The notes under the pieces were generated by a model that ran no database searches, was not told the origin of the DNA, and saw only the letters and a program-made list of their open reading frames with translations. A stretch of 64,000 bases of DNA, from positions 4,517,241-4,581,240 of the forward strand of contig OX030959.1 in the NCBI GenBank assembly GCA_943735955.1. The letters are read 5' to 3'. Positions 35,089 to 46,995 of the stretch are shown here, piece after piece; positions within the stretch are counted from its first letter, which is position 1; each line of letters starts with the position of its first letter. The position numbers and the translations under genes are program-made. This DNA comes from Piscicola geometra. Its lineage: Eukaryota > Annelida > Clitellata > Hirudinida > Piscicolidae.

Positions 35089-36593
35089 ATGAAGTCTACG
35101 GACAAAACGTTTCGACCCAGCAAGTTGCTGAACAGAAACTCTCAAAACATTCCTCTCACGAGCGTTAAGAATATAGGTAATTGTGTGTGTATGTATGTGT
35201 GTGTGTATGTTTGCGTGTATTTGTTTGTGTGTGTGTATGTTTGTGTATGTTTGCGTGTGTTGTTTTTGTGTTTATGTATAGTTTTTGTGTTACCTGGCAG
35301 TAAGTGTAGAGGTGAAACTCTGACAGTAAGAGTGACGGTGTTGTGGCTCCCCACTGTTAGACATAATTTCTACTCAACGCGTCATTTTTTCATTTTTGAT
35401 AATTTGTTATATATAAAACAATCAAAAAAGTAAGGAAATATTTATAAATGTTTTGTTGAAATTCACATGCCTGTAGTTTTCTCGTATAAAATTTTCATAA
35501 AAGTGAATTGTTAAAAAACAATTCGTGATTTGATGTATCGTTTAGCTTACGAGTTTATTCAAATTTATATGTCTTCTGATAAGATGTCACAGGCTGAGAT
35601 TTGATGTACGATTTCAGTGAATTTCATCTAATAATTTTTCTTTTAAAGCCGAAATTTTTGAAGTTTTCTGTAAGATAAATCTGAACAAGTGATACCGAGG
35701 AGTGATTGTTTCAAAAGTTCAAATAGGAAAAAAAGTTAACTGAAAATGTTTTTAATTTTGTAGCGCCTTTGATCACAACCAAAAATTTTGCAATGCTTGT
35801 GAGGCACCCTCCTTCGAAGTATTCTTCCTTCGGATCCATGCAGGTAAGAACTGGAACAACTTTAATGTTTTAAAGCTTTCTTTGAAAATTAGTCTTATTC
35901 ACAACATTTGAGACTATGTAAGAAAATGTAGGCCTCGATTAATTTTTATGACTTATATTGAAAATTATGGAATATTTAATTTTTTCTTGGCTTTTATTGA
36001 GTTTAAAAGCAAAAAGAAATGAGGCGAATAGAAAAGCAAGCAAGCACAAATGATGATGCCTGTAAATCTCAGAGATTTCGTTGCAGGACTTGTTTGCCCA
36101 ATTGATGCACTCAAATCTTCATTTCCAATAATCAAAAAACATTTCTTCAAAAACTTTGAAAACTTTTTTATGCGAGAAAATTTTTCATTTAATGAATGTC
36201 CATTTTTTCGCTCATTTTTCGCAGCACATTCTGCATGATACAAATGTCTCATAGGTTAAAAATTTGCTACACAATGCGTTTTTCAATTTATAAAAATGTT
36301 CAAATAATAATTTATCGCCTCCAACCGAATTTGTATTGGTCCACTTTAAACTTCATCGCCATGACAGCAATCCTTTATGAAAAGAACCATTTCTGAAAGT
36401 GCCCCAACCACTTACAAATTTACTAAATGCATCGCATCATCATCATCATCATCATCATCATTATTATTATCATCGTCATCATTACCACAAGCACAGGCTT
36501 CACAGCCAGCACAGAGCGCCTGGCGACCACCCTTGCACCTCACAAGGGCGTCTTCAAGAACAAGATGCTCTCAGAAGAAAAGGAGGCTAAGAG
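35089..36593 (+). CDS. candidate gene of unknown function, partial model
   Basis: I do not recognise the product. Exon 1 at 35089-35176 starts with ATG and reads MKSTDKTFRPSKLLN ... LTSVKNI, ending G|GTAATT. Exon 2 at 35764-35843 follows a TTTTGTAG acceptor and continues in phase: PLITTKNFAMLV, HPPSKYSSFGSMQ, ending CAG|GTAAGA, a strong donor. A third candidate exon at 36497-36593 (acceptor GCACAG; FTASTERLATTLAPHKGVFK, ending AG|GTGATT) needs a different incoming phase, so at least one exon between 35844 and 36496 is missing or this one belongs to another transcript. The joined exons 1-2 give 56 codons without stop and a basic, Ser/Pro-containing peptide like those of small axonemal proteins. 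That comparison is only an impression. Confidence 0.4.
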
Positions 36594-36689
36594 GTGATTG
36601 GAGGGGTCATGGGGTGGTGATGGTAATGATGGTGCTGGTTGTGGTGATGATAATGATGGTGCTGGTTGTAGTGATTGCAGGGATGATAA

Positions 36690-36760
36690 TGATGGGATGA
36701 ATTTTACTCACGTGGCGCAAACCCGCCTCAAGACCACGCTGGTTATGCTCTTAGAAGACC
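36690..36760 (-). repeat. dispersed retroelement 3'-tail copy
   Basis: ACGTGGCGCAAACCCG ... CTCAAGACCAC ... GTTATG matches the 3' region of the LINE at 22399-22445 and the block at 57045-57110. It lies where an exon following the candidate gene at 35-36.6 kb could otherwise be drawn, so that exon is doubtful. Confidence 0.55.
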
Positions 36761-37315
36761 TTTTTTGGCGATCAAACTTTGATATTTCGAGCAATGCCAG
36801 CAAAGCTTTTGAGAGTAGAACGTGTTGGTGAGGCAAGTTATGGAATGTGAAGCGATGTCTTCCATTTGCATTTCCGCAAGGAAATGTGTCTCAGACAGAC
36901 ACGGAGTAAAGTAACTTGCGCGGAACCGTTTAACGCTTTATAAGTGTGCAACTGGAGGCTTCTACCAATCAACAGTTGGAAGAAACATGAACACAAATAA
37001 AAATAAAAACTTAAAACTATTTATTAGAAATAAATAATCTAATAAAAAACTTATCCATCCTCTCACCCATCCAATTAACCCTCAATATATAATCCAAACA
37101 ACCAACCATCCATCCAGCCGTTCCTCCATTCACCCAATCAACCTTCCATCCATCATGCAACCACCCAACCACCCAACGAAACCTCATTAAATAACCAATA
37201 TAGCAGGCAAGCACCCCGGCATGCCACCAATCAATTCTCCGCCCGTCGTTAGGACCACTGATTACGACTGATCAGACTATGCTAAGAGGCCCCCATGCCT
37301 CATCCCTATCTTCGT

Positions 37316-37445
37316 CTTCATCATCATCATCCTCATCATCCTCATCATCCTCCTCATCATCATCATCCTCCTCATCTTCATCATCATTCTCATCATCATC
37401 TTCATCCTCCTCATCATCATCATTCTCATCCTCTTCATCAATCAT
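37316..37445. repeat. (CAT/CCT)n imperfect trinucleotide array
   Basis: Mixture of TCA and CTC triplets. Poly-Ser and poly-His frames are artefacts. Confidence 0.93.
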
Positions 37446-37583
37446 TACTAATTACAGCATCGATAACTCCATCATAGTCGTTTCAATCTTCGCAATGTAA
37501 GTTTAGTGAAGGAATGCCCTCAAAGTGGTCTGAAACCCGTTCGGGTTGTTCGCCACAATAATAATGTTCGCCATCATTATGAA

Positions 37584-37716
<133 letters not shown>

Positions 37717-38912
37717 CATAATGTATAATTATTAAACTGCTCGTTAGCGAGGCGTTTGACGCCTTTGTGAAGAAAAGTCGCAGGAGGTGAAGGGGAGTTG
37801 GAGGCGATGTGGAAGAAGGGAAGTTGGCGAAGGTGGGGGAATGAGAAGAGTGGCGATCAAGTGAAGTAGTGAAATAAAATTGCGAGATATTTGTGCAACA
37901 TAAAAGCTTTTAATTTTAGTTGAACGCCACAAAAACAAAGTTAAAAAGGAGTTGTATCGTTTAATGTGAAAAATATGAATAAATAAATTCAAAGAAACCA
38001 AAAGCTGAAAGAGCTTTAGAAGAGTTGAACAATATACAAGTTAATGCAATTTATAGAGCGGAATTTCAGAAAAAAAATGAGGTACAAATTAAATTATTCT
38101 TTTCCAAACTTGATGAAACTACTTCTTAAGGCTGGAGGAAGATTCCGATTTTAAACTTGATAGCAAAAGAACTTCGAAACTTGGAATTGACTCACCAATT
38201 TATGAAACCGAGGAGTGCGAGATGAGAGGTCGAGATGAGTCAATGGAATCTTCTATGGAAGTGTGTGATTGACAATTATTACTCCTTAATTTTTATCTGA
38301 AACTTTAGATTTATTTTTTAACGATATGAAAGTTGATAAAATGAAATATTTTAGTGAAATAAATGAAAATAAAACGAAAGAATAATAAATTGTGAAAATC
38401 TTTGTGGTTGTTTGCATTGAAAGTCGGAAACAGGCTGCGGGACGTTGATTAAAAGACACAAATAACGGCAGAGACTGGTCGAGACTGCACCAGACCCAGT
38501 TCTTGGCGACCTTAATGAAGTATTTACGATTGTGCATTGGTCGGTTGGTCGGTGTCTGAGGCAGGAAGTAAACGGGAAGTGAGAGTGCAGGAGTTGAATG
38601 GTGGAGTGGTAGGGGGAAGGTGAGAAGAAGAGAGATAGGGAAAAGGGGAGAAGAGGAGAGATAGGAGGAAGGTTAAAAGAGGAGAGATAGGGAGAAGGTG
38701 AGAAAAGGAGAGATGGAAAAAAGTTTATCGTTCGAGTGGAAATGATGGAATGAAAAGAAAAGAAAGGAGTGATGGGAAGGTGGAGAGTTGATGGAGACCA
38801 AGAGAAAGATGGATCAGGGGAAGGGGGTTTGGATGGTTGATCTATTGTGAACGAATGAATGGGGCCTGAATGGATTAGTGGTCGAAGAATGAATCAGTGG
38901 CTAAGGATGGAT
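37717..38912. other. intergenic, partly GA-rich
   Basis: AT-rich at first. 38590-38720 has a loose purine repeat (GGGAGAAGGTGAGAAGAGGA-like). No gene seen. Confidence 0.5.
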
Positions 38913-39735
38913 GGATGAGTGGGAGGGATGAGTGGGAGGTATGAGTGGGATGGATGAGTGGGAGGGATGAGTGGGAGGGATGAGTGGAAGGGATGAGTGG
39001 GAGGGATGAGTGGGAGGGATGAGTGGAAGGGATGAGTGGGAGGGATGAGTGGGAGGGATGAGTGGGAGGGATGATTGGGAGGGATGAGTGGGAGGGATGA
39101 GTGGGAGGGATGAGTGGGAGGAATGAGTGGGAGGGATGAGTGGGAGGGATGAGTGGGAGGTATGAGTGGGAGGTATGAGTGGGAGGTATGAGTGGGAGGG
39201 ATGATTGGGAGGGATGAGTGGGAGGGATGAAGAGGCGTAAGAGGGTGAGTGGGAGGGGTGAGTGGGAGGGATGAGTGGGAGGGATGAGTGGGAGGGATGA
39301 GTGGGAGGGATGAGTGGGAGGGATGAGTGGGAGGGATGAGTGAGAGGGATAAGTGGGAGGGATGAGTGGGAGGGATGAGGAGGCGTAAGAGGGTGAGTGG
39401 GAGGGATGAGTGGGAGGGATGAGTGGGAGGGATGAGTGGGAGGGATGAGGAGGCATAAGAGGGTGAGTGGGAGGGGTGAGTGGGAGGGATGAGTGGGAGA
39501 GATGAGTGGGAGGGATGAGTGAGAGGGATGAGTGGGAGGGATGAGTGGGAGGGATGAGGAGGCGTAGGAGGGTGAGTGGGAGGGATGAGTGGGAGGGATG
39601 AGTGGGAGGGATGAGTGGGAGAGATGAGTGGGAGGGATGAGTGGGAATTATGAGTGGAAGGGATGAGTGGAAGGGATGAGTGAGAGAGATGAGTGGGAGG
39701 GATGAGTGAGAGGGATGAGTGGGAGGGATGAGGAG
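38913..39735. repeat. 13-bp minisatellite with higher-order blocks
   Basis: Units of GATGAGTGGGAGG, about 60 copies. An interrupting module GATGAGGAGGCGTAAGAGGGTG recurs at about 39228, 39378, 39448 and 39558. The 13-bp period leaves all minus frames open (PLIPPTHPSHSS), so long open frames here are artefacts. Confidence 0.96.
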
Positions 39736-40986
39736 GGAGGAGTGCAAGCGTGGGAAGGAGTGCAAGCGAATCCATCAGGAAGGAGAACTTGGTGGCATCG
39801 ATAAAGAATCATATTGATTGCAGATAACTGGATAAGTATTCAAAGAGGCAGACTATAAAAGTGACTAACGACAAAGAAGCAATAGAAGGGAGAAGGGAGG
39901 GTCATAAACAGGGAAGAGGAGGAGGTTAGAGGGAGGCGGATAGAGGCATACAGAGGCAGAAAAAGAGTGGCAAGAAGCTTTATTAAGAAGAAGGTATTTG
40001 TTTTAGCGGAATTGATGTGAGGGTAACATTATCAAGGAAAGAAAATTATATCCTATCTCGGGAGAGTTAATAAAAGATTTCTAGAAAATGTTTCTGGTGT
40101 TGACAAGTTTCAAAATCAGCGAAAAATATCTTTTATTTATGCATTTATGTACAAATGCGGAAGAGTAGTTTTGAAATTCGTATATGACGTTGACGAATGG
40201 CTGAATGTAGAAACGTAGAAGTAAAAATTGGAAAGGGAAAATGGATCACTTAATGGTTGTCACTCCTTTCAAATCACTCGTTTCAAATCACTCATTTCAC
40301 TTTTTTAAACTTCGAAAATGATTTTTAAAATTATTCAAATATAAAATACTAGTCAAAGAATAATATAATAATAACAATAGTGGCAAAATGAATCTTTAAA
40401 CATTTCATAAGCAATAAGAGGCAGCTTGCGTAGATTGTATCTGAATGTTATCTCAGGGTGACGGCGCTTGCCTCTGATTTATAGTTATCTCTTGTGTTAT
40501 TATTAATATTCCCATCATTTTGTTTATATTTAATGTTTATTTCAATTAATTCAATTCATTATTTATTCCATTTTGAACCATTTTAATTTATTAAATATTT
40601 TATTATCGTCATTAGTGATTTAGTATATTTCACGCCAATATGACAAGCTCTTTTATGCTTTACGACATCGAGGTGCTTTGCCGTCATTGTTCAGTCACAC
40701 CACTCCAGACACCACACAAACACTGCCAGATTTATCACACACATGCGACAGCATTTTCCCGCCTGATTCGATACACGCACAAGCTCCCACAAACACCTTC
40801 TGCGAAGCAACAGACGTTCCTACCACAAGGAAGCACGTGAATAGTTTTGAAATACGCGAAAGGTTTTGTTTCTGGGCAATAAAAACTTCAGACATCGGAC
40901 TACTCCAACCAATAGAATGTTTGTCAGATAATTCCCGCATCGTAAAATAAACACTCCCTCTAAAACCCTTTTTGAAACATTTCCCT
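39736..40986. other. intergenic, no gene seen
   Basis: AT-rich with a purine-rich start. No recognisable exon. Confidence 0.5.
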
Positions 40987-41238
40987 TCACCCTCCACACC
41001 ACCCTCCACACCACCCTCCACACCACCCTCCACACCACCCTCCACACCACCTTCCACACCACCCTCCACACCACCCTCCACACCACCCTCCACACCACCC
41101 TCCACACCACCCTCCACACCACCCTCCACACCACCCTCCACACCACGCTCCACACCACCCTCCACACCACCTTCCACACCACCCTCCACACCACCTTCCA
41201 CACCACCTTCCACACCACCTTCCACACCACCCTCCACT
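40987..41238. repeat. 12-bp minisatellite
   Basis: About 21 units of CCACCCTCCACA with CCACCTTCCACA variants. Confidence 0.96.
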
Positions 41239-41304
41239 GCCTCCGAATCAGTGGTCTGCATCGGATAACAAGCAATCAGATGCGCTTTCTAATTGCCTGG
41301 AGGC

Positions 41305-41575
41305 AGAGCTTCAGCCTTCGGAGACAGAGCTTCAGCCTTCGGAGACAGAGCTTCAGCCTTCGGAGAGAGAGCTTCAGCCTTCGGAGACAGAGCTTCTGCC
41401 TTCGGAGACAGAGCTTCAGCCTTCGGAGACAGAGCTTCAGCCTTCGGAGACAGAGCTTCAGCCTTCGGAGACAGAGCTTCAGCCTTCGGAGACAGAGCTT
41501 CAGCCTTCGGAGACAGAGCTTCAGCCTTCGGAGACAGAGCTTCAGCCTTCGGAGACAAAACTTCAGTCTTCGGAG
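41305..41575. repeat. 21-bp minisatellite
   Basis: About 13 units of GAGCTTCAGCCTTCGGAGAC A-type, few variants. The period is a multiple of three and four frames stay open (FSLRRQS, ASAFGDR on plus; LRRLKLC, KAEALSP on minus). No flanking support for a gene. Confidence 0.95.
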
Positions 41576-44574
41576 GCTTGAACCGCCACAATCCACAAAA
41601 GAAGAGAATGATCGGGAAGGCATCGGCCAAAGCTCTGAACGGAATGAAGTTTCAAGAGGCGATTATAAGAAATGCAAACGGGTGCCGAGAGTTTCTGTTA
41701 GGGCTTGAATCTTTTTGTATTTGAGATTTCGTCTTTGTTTCTTTTTTTAAACATTTTTTTTCTTTTTTCATTGGAAAATTGGTAAATACTTTTCAATTCA
41801 AAAAATAGATCTTTCAAGTTTATAGAACGCTTTTTATTAAGAAGAACAATTCCATCACAAAGATTATAAGACTAAGATAATGAAGGCGACTGGCACAAGC
41901 ACAAGACTGGGCACATTTGCACACTGTGCACCAGCTATTTGTCTTCAATCAACAAGTGCTTGTTTACGCAGAATCGGATTCGAAAGAAGCCATTACACAG
42001 CTGATAAAGCATGCGTTGAAAAGTGGATGGAAGCGCCAGCACACACAGGCAGCAGAAACGACTTATGGAGTGTTAATAACGCTGAGACATTTCAAGGTGC
42101 CTTCCATTTTGTCTTGCTTGGCAATGAGAACTTGAAGGATGGCAAAGTGTTGCATGCTCTCAGGCATTCATGTCTTAGATGGAGGATTACATTTGTTAGA
42201 AACTCCATTTTCAATTGACAATGGTTTTTGTCGGGTATTCAGAAGAGGTAGTTTCATAACACTCTTTAAATTCAAGATTAGATAAGCCGAGACAGAAGTC
42301 TATTCCTTTACATCATTTTTCATTGTTTCTTAGCCGTAAAATCAAGATTTTTTTCTTAAATTTAAAAATAGTTTCAACAATGATTTGAAAAGCTGGATCA
42401 TTTTGAGCAAGGAACGGACCTAATGAACAAATGGATGAAGACTCCAAAGTCATTTTTCGTAGCACGCCTTTATAACAGGAATATCCATCAAGAGATGTTC
42501 AAAAAGGGCGACTTTTAAATTTTAAGTTTAAAAAATGTTAATCAATTCAAAGTAAAAAGAAAACACACTTTAATGAATTTAAACAGCGTTGCAAAAACTT
42601 TTCCACTTTTCCTATTTTTCGCAGCAGCTAATTTTAAAACTGAAAATGCCTCAACACTTGGGTGCTTTGATTCCTAAAGAGGACGACTGAAGCAAAAAAG
42701 CAAACAGAATGTTCGTCTTGGGGAGTTAATAAGGCTTTCCAGGCCATCTCCCCAACCACCTCCGTTCTTTCCTTCTCTCTTATTTCATTTTTTTATTTAT
42801 CTTAATTATTTTTTATTACTATTTTTTATCGGAAATTGAGTTTGATTGGTTTTGTGTTCTCCCATGACCATCAGATTCCATTAGGTTATTCCAGGAAGCC
42901 CACGATTTATCATGGGCCATTCATGAGCTTCTACTGCATAAACTTCTACTGCATGAACCTCTACTGCATGAACTTCTACTACATAAACTTCTATTTGAAA
43001 ACGACAATTCTACGTTCTCCATAATTGTTTATAAATTGAGACTATCTTAGAGTTGAAACATGAGTAACTTTGAAGCCGTCGCTATGTGCATGCGTGCAGA
43101 TAAATCACATTCACAAAAACAAAGGTGCTTTAAATGCTTCAAAACTGTGGCAAAACGTCAGCAACTGCCGTAACAAGAGCACGACGATGGAAACTGAACA
43201 TTTGGTGCTTGTTCGAAGGGCACTTCCATTGCATTGTGGCTGCTTTGAAGGGAGCAGCTTGTGATGCAGGCACAGGAAACCGACTGATGAGGCCTCATCT
43301 GCTAGCCACTCGTGCTTCGCTTTGTTTGCATTGCAGAGTTGCCGTGGTGTCGTTGTGCTTGCAGCGTTGATAGATGCCTTGTGTGGGCGTGGGAGGGGAG
43401 GGTTCCAAGGCGTTAAGTAATGTAATGAGGGGGTTACTGTTGAAATGGGTTAATGTTGCTTCAGTGATGCTGGCAATGAAGTGGGTTGCAGATGGTATTA
43501 GTCGTGTTTATAAAGCTTTTGAAGCTTTTGAGTCCATGTGATTTGAATAAAAAGCCACACATCCACCTCCCTACACACACACAAAAAAGCACACACACGC
43601 ACACACACACACATGCACGCGCGAAGTAAAGATGGAGGGATTTGAGGCGACGAGGGCACGCGGAGTTATTATCGTTGGCATTCATTCTCAAATATTTTAT
43701 TATTTTATTTTTTTGATTCTCAATCTTTAGTCATCCTTCTTCTGTTTTCAATAAATATTCCATTTGTTCCAAACACTCCTCCTACACTCAAGCACCGTCA
43801 CAAACTTTTAGTTACCGCTGAAGCTTCCATGACTGCTTGTGCAAGCACTGAAGCACCCGAACATTTCAGTTTCGAATCATCAGTTTTTGTTTCGTCTCGC
43901 GTAAATTTTAAAACACTTCCACAGTGTTATTACGATTGCATATGCAACAATTTCACGAAATATTCTCACCGAGATCTCGCATCGTCGCTAAAAACACTGG
44001 TGTGCCGTCAAAGCGTGCATCTCTCAGAGTGCCTTTATTGGAAACATAATCATTTAATACCAAATAAATCTAGTGAAATTAATTATTAAAACGTCTTTTA
44101 ACCATCAATTAACCAATCAATCAACCCCAAACTAATAAACCTACCAATAAACCAATTAATACAGCGGGCATTTATCTCGGTTGCCATTAATTCGCGTTAA
44201 CTCGTCAGTCCTAAATCCTTCTTTTTCTTTTTGTTTTATTATTATTATCTAATTATTTATTATCTTTTTCTTAAATTAATATTCTTTAATTTATTTTTTT
44301 CTACTTCATTTTTCTCCGCTCCACTCTTTTCAGCTTCACATCAACCACCAACTGCATAGTCATCTTGGTCACGTATGGCATTGTTTAACTGATGCATCGC
44401 TCCATTTAAATGACCAACCCTAACCCTCTTCCACCCACCACTTTCCCGCCTTTTTACCCACGTTTCCCACCCACCACTGCTACTCTCAATCCCACCTACA
44501 CCTGCATCCATCACTGCACCTTGCATTACCATCACCACCTCATTCGAAACTCTTCGAAGACTCCGCTCCATCAT
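41576..44574. other. intergenic, no gene seen
   Basis: Contains a short 15-bp tandem repeat (AACTTCTACTGCATG-like, about four copies, 42928-43000) and a CA-rich patch at 43570-43620. The open frames show no domain. Confidence 0.5.
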
Positions 44575-45580
44575 CCCTCTCTTCCTCCTCCCTCCTTCTA
44601 CTCCTCATTTACGTCATCATCCTTTCCTCCTCCTCCCTCCTTCCACCCCTCATTTACGTCATCATCCCTCTTCTCCTCCCTCCTTCCACCCCTCATTTAC
44701 GTCATCATCCCTCTCCTCCTCCCTCCTTCCACCCCTCATTTACGTCATCATCCCTCTCCTCCTCCCTCCTTCCACCCCTCATTTACGTCATCATCCTCTC
44801 CTCCTCCTCCCTCCTTCCACCCCTCATTTACGTCATCATCCCTCTTCTCCTCCCTCCTTCCACCCCTCATTTACGTCATCATCCCTCTCCTCCTCCTCCC
44901 TCCTTCCACCCCTCATTTACGTTATCATCCTCTTCTCCTCCCTCCTTCCACCCCTTATTTACGTCATCATCCTCTCCTCCTCCTCCCTCCTTCCACCTCT
45001 CATTTACGTTATCATCCTCTCCTCCTCCCTCCTTCCACCCCTCATTTACGTCATCATCCTCTCCTCCTCCTCCCTCCTTCCACCCCTCATTTACGTCATC
45101 ATCCCTCTCCTCCTCCTCCCTCCTTCCACCCCTCATTTACGTTATCATCCTCTCCTCCTCCCTCCTTCCACCCCTCATTTACGTCATCATCCTCTCCTCC
45201 TCCTCCCTCCTTCCACCCCTCATTTACGTCATCATCCCTCTCCTCCTCCCTCCTTCCACCCCTCATTTACGTCATCATCCTCTCCTCCTCCTCCCTCCTT
45301 CCACCCCTCATTTACGTCATCATCCCTCTCCTCCTCTCTCCTTCCACCCCTCATTTACGTCATCATCCTCTCCTCCTCCTCCCTCCTTCCACCCCTCATT
45401 TACGTCATCATCCCTCTCCTCCTCCCTCCTTCCACCCCTCATTTACGTCATCATCCCTCTCCTCCTCTCTCCTTCCACCCCTCATTTACGTCATCATCCC
45501 TCTCCTCCTCTCTCCTTCCACTCCTCATTTATGTCATCATCCTCTCCTCCTTCTCCCTCCTTCCACCCCTTATTTACGTC
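44575..45580. repeat. minisatellite of about 43-46 bp with a TTACGTCA core
   Basis: About 22 units of the form CACCCCTCATTTACGTCATC plus a CT-rich spacer (CTCTCCTCCTCCCTCCTTC) whose length varies. Some units read TTACGTTA. The 412-aa open frame across it is an artefact. Confidence 0.93.
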
Positions 45581-45703
45581 TTGCCCTCTTGTTTACAATA
45601 CGTGATTGCATCAGAGCGAGCAGTCACTTGCAGTCGAGGCGCCCGTAGAGGAGATCTCATCAGCTCCTGTTGTTTTTGTCATCGGTATAAACAAAGACCA
45701 AAT

Positions 45704-46389
<686 letters not shown>

Positions 46390-46611
46390 TCTGCTTTTTT
46401 TGTTTTGTTTATATTTATTATCTTTTTAAGAATGAATCATAACATGTCCAGAAAAGTTTAAAAAGCATTTCAAACTTAAGCTTTCAGGAATTGCTTTCCC
46501 AGGGTTTTTAAAGGCTTCAAAACCCAGTTTTTCACACTCCACTCCACTGCCAAATCTTGTTATACCTCGTTTTTTTATCCCTTTCATAAAAAATGCAAAC
46601 TATGATATACA

Positions 46612-46790
46612 AAATGCTAATGGTTCTATACAATATAAAGATGGTTCTATACAATATACAGATTGTTCTATACAATATAAAGATGGTTCTATACAATATA
46701 CAGATGGTTGTATACAAAATACAAATGGGTGGATACAATTTACAGATGGTTGTATACAAAATACAAATGGGTGTATACAAAGCACAAAAG
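46612..46790. repeat. 21-bp minisatellite
   Basis: About eight diverged units of GGTTCTATACAATATAAAGAT. Confidence 0.88.
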
Positions 46791-46946
46791 GAGCGCTACA
46801 AAGACCTTAAGAGGTAGAATACACGGGAGAATGAGGAGGTTGCAGGGAGGCGTGATGCATGTGCTGCAATACAATCGCAACAGCTCCTCCCTCGTCTGTT
46901 TGCTTCCTTTCGTACCAACACATGTGCCGAATTGGCAATAATAAGA

Positions 46947-46949
<3 letters not shown>

Positions 46950-46992
<43 letters not shown>
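46950..46992. repeat. (ATA)n microsatellite
   Basis: About 14 ATA triplets. Confidence 0.95.

Positions 46993-46995
<3 letters not shown>

Noticed and set aside
36598..36831. Possible last exon of the unknown gene at 35 kb
   Set aside because: In phase with the 36497-36593 exon, but it contains the dispersed retroelement tail, so coding is doubtful.
38875..39775. Two overlapping minus-strand proteins of about 295 aa rich in Ser, His and Pro
   Set aside because: Shadow frames of a 13-bp satellite; both frames read the same peptide.
41880..42218. 112-aa open frame
   Set aside because: No domain, no splice context, no recognisable similarity; within chance expectation.
44410..45648. 412-aa Ser/Pro/His protein
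   Set aside because: Shadow of the 43-46 bp minisatellite.
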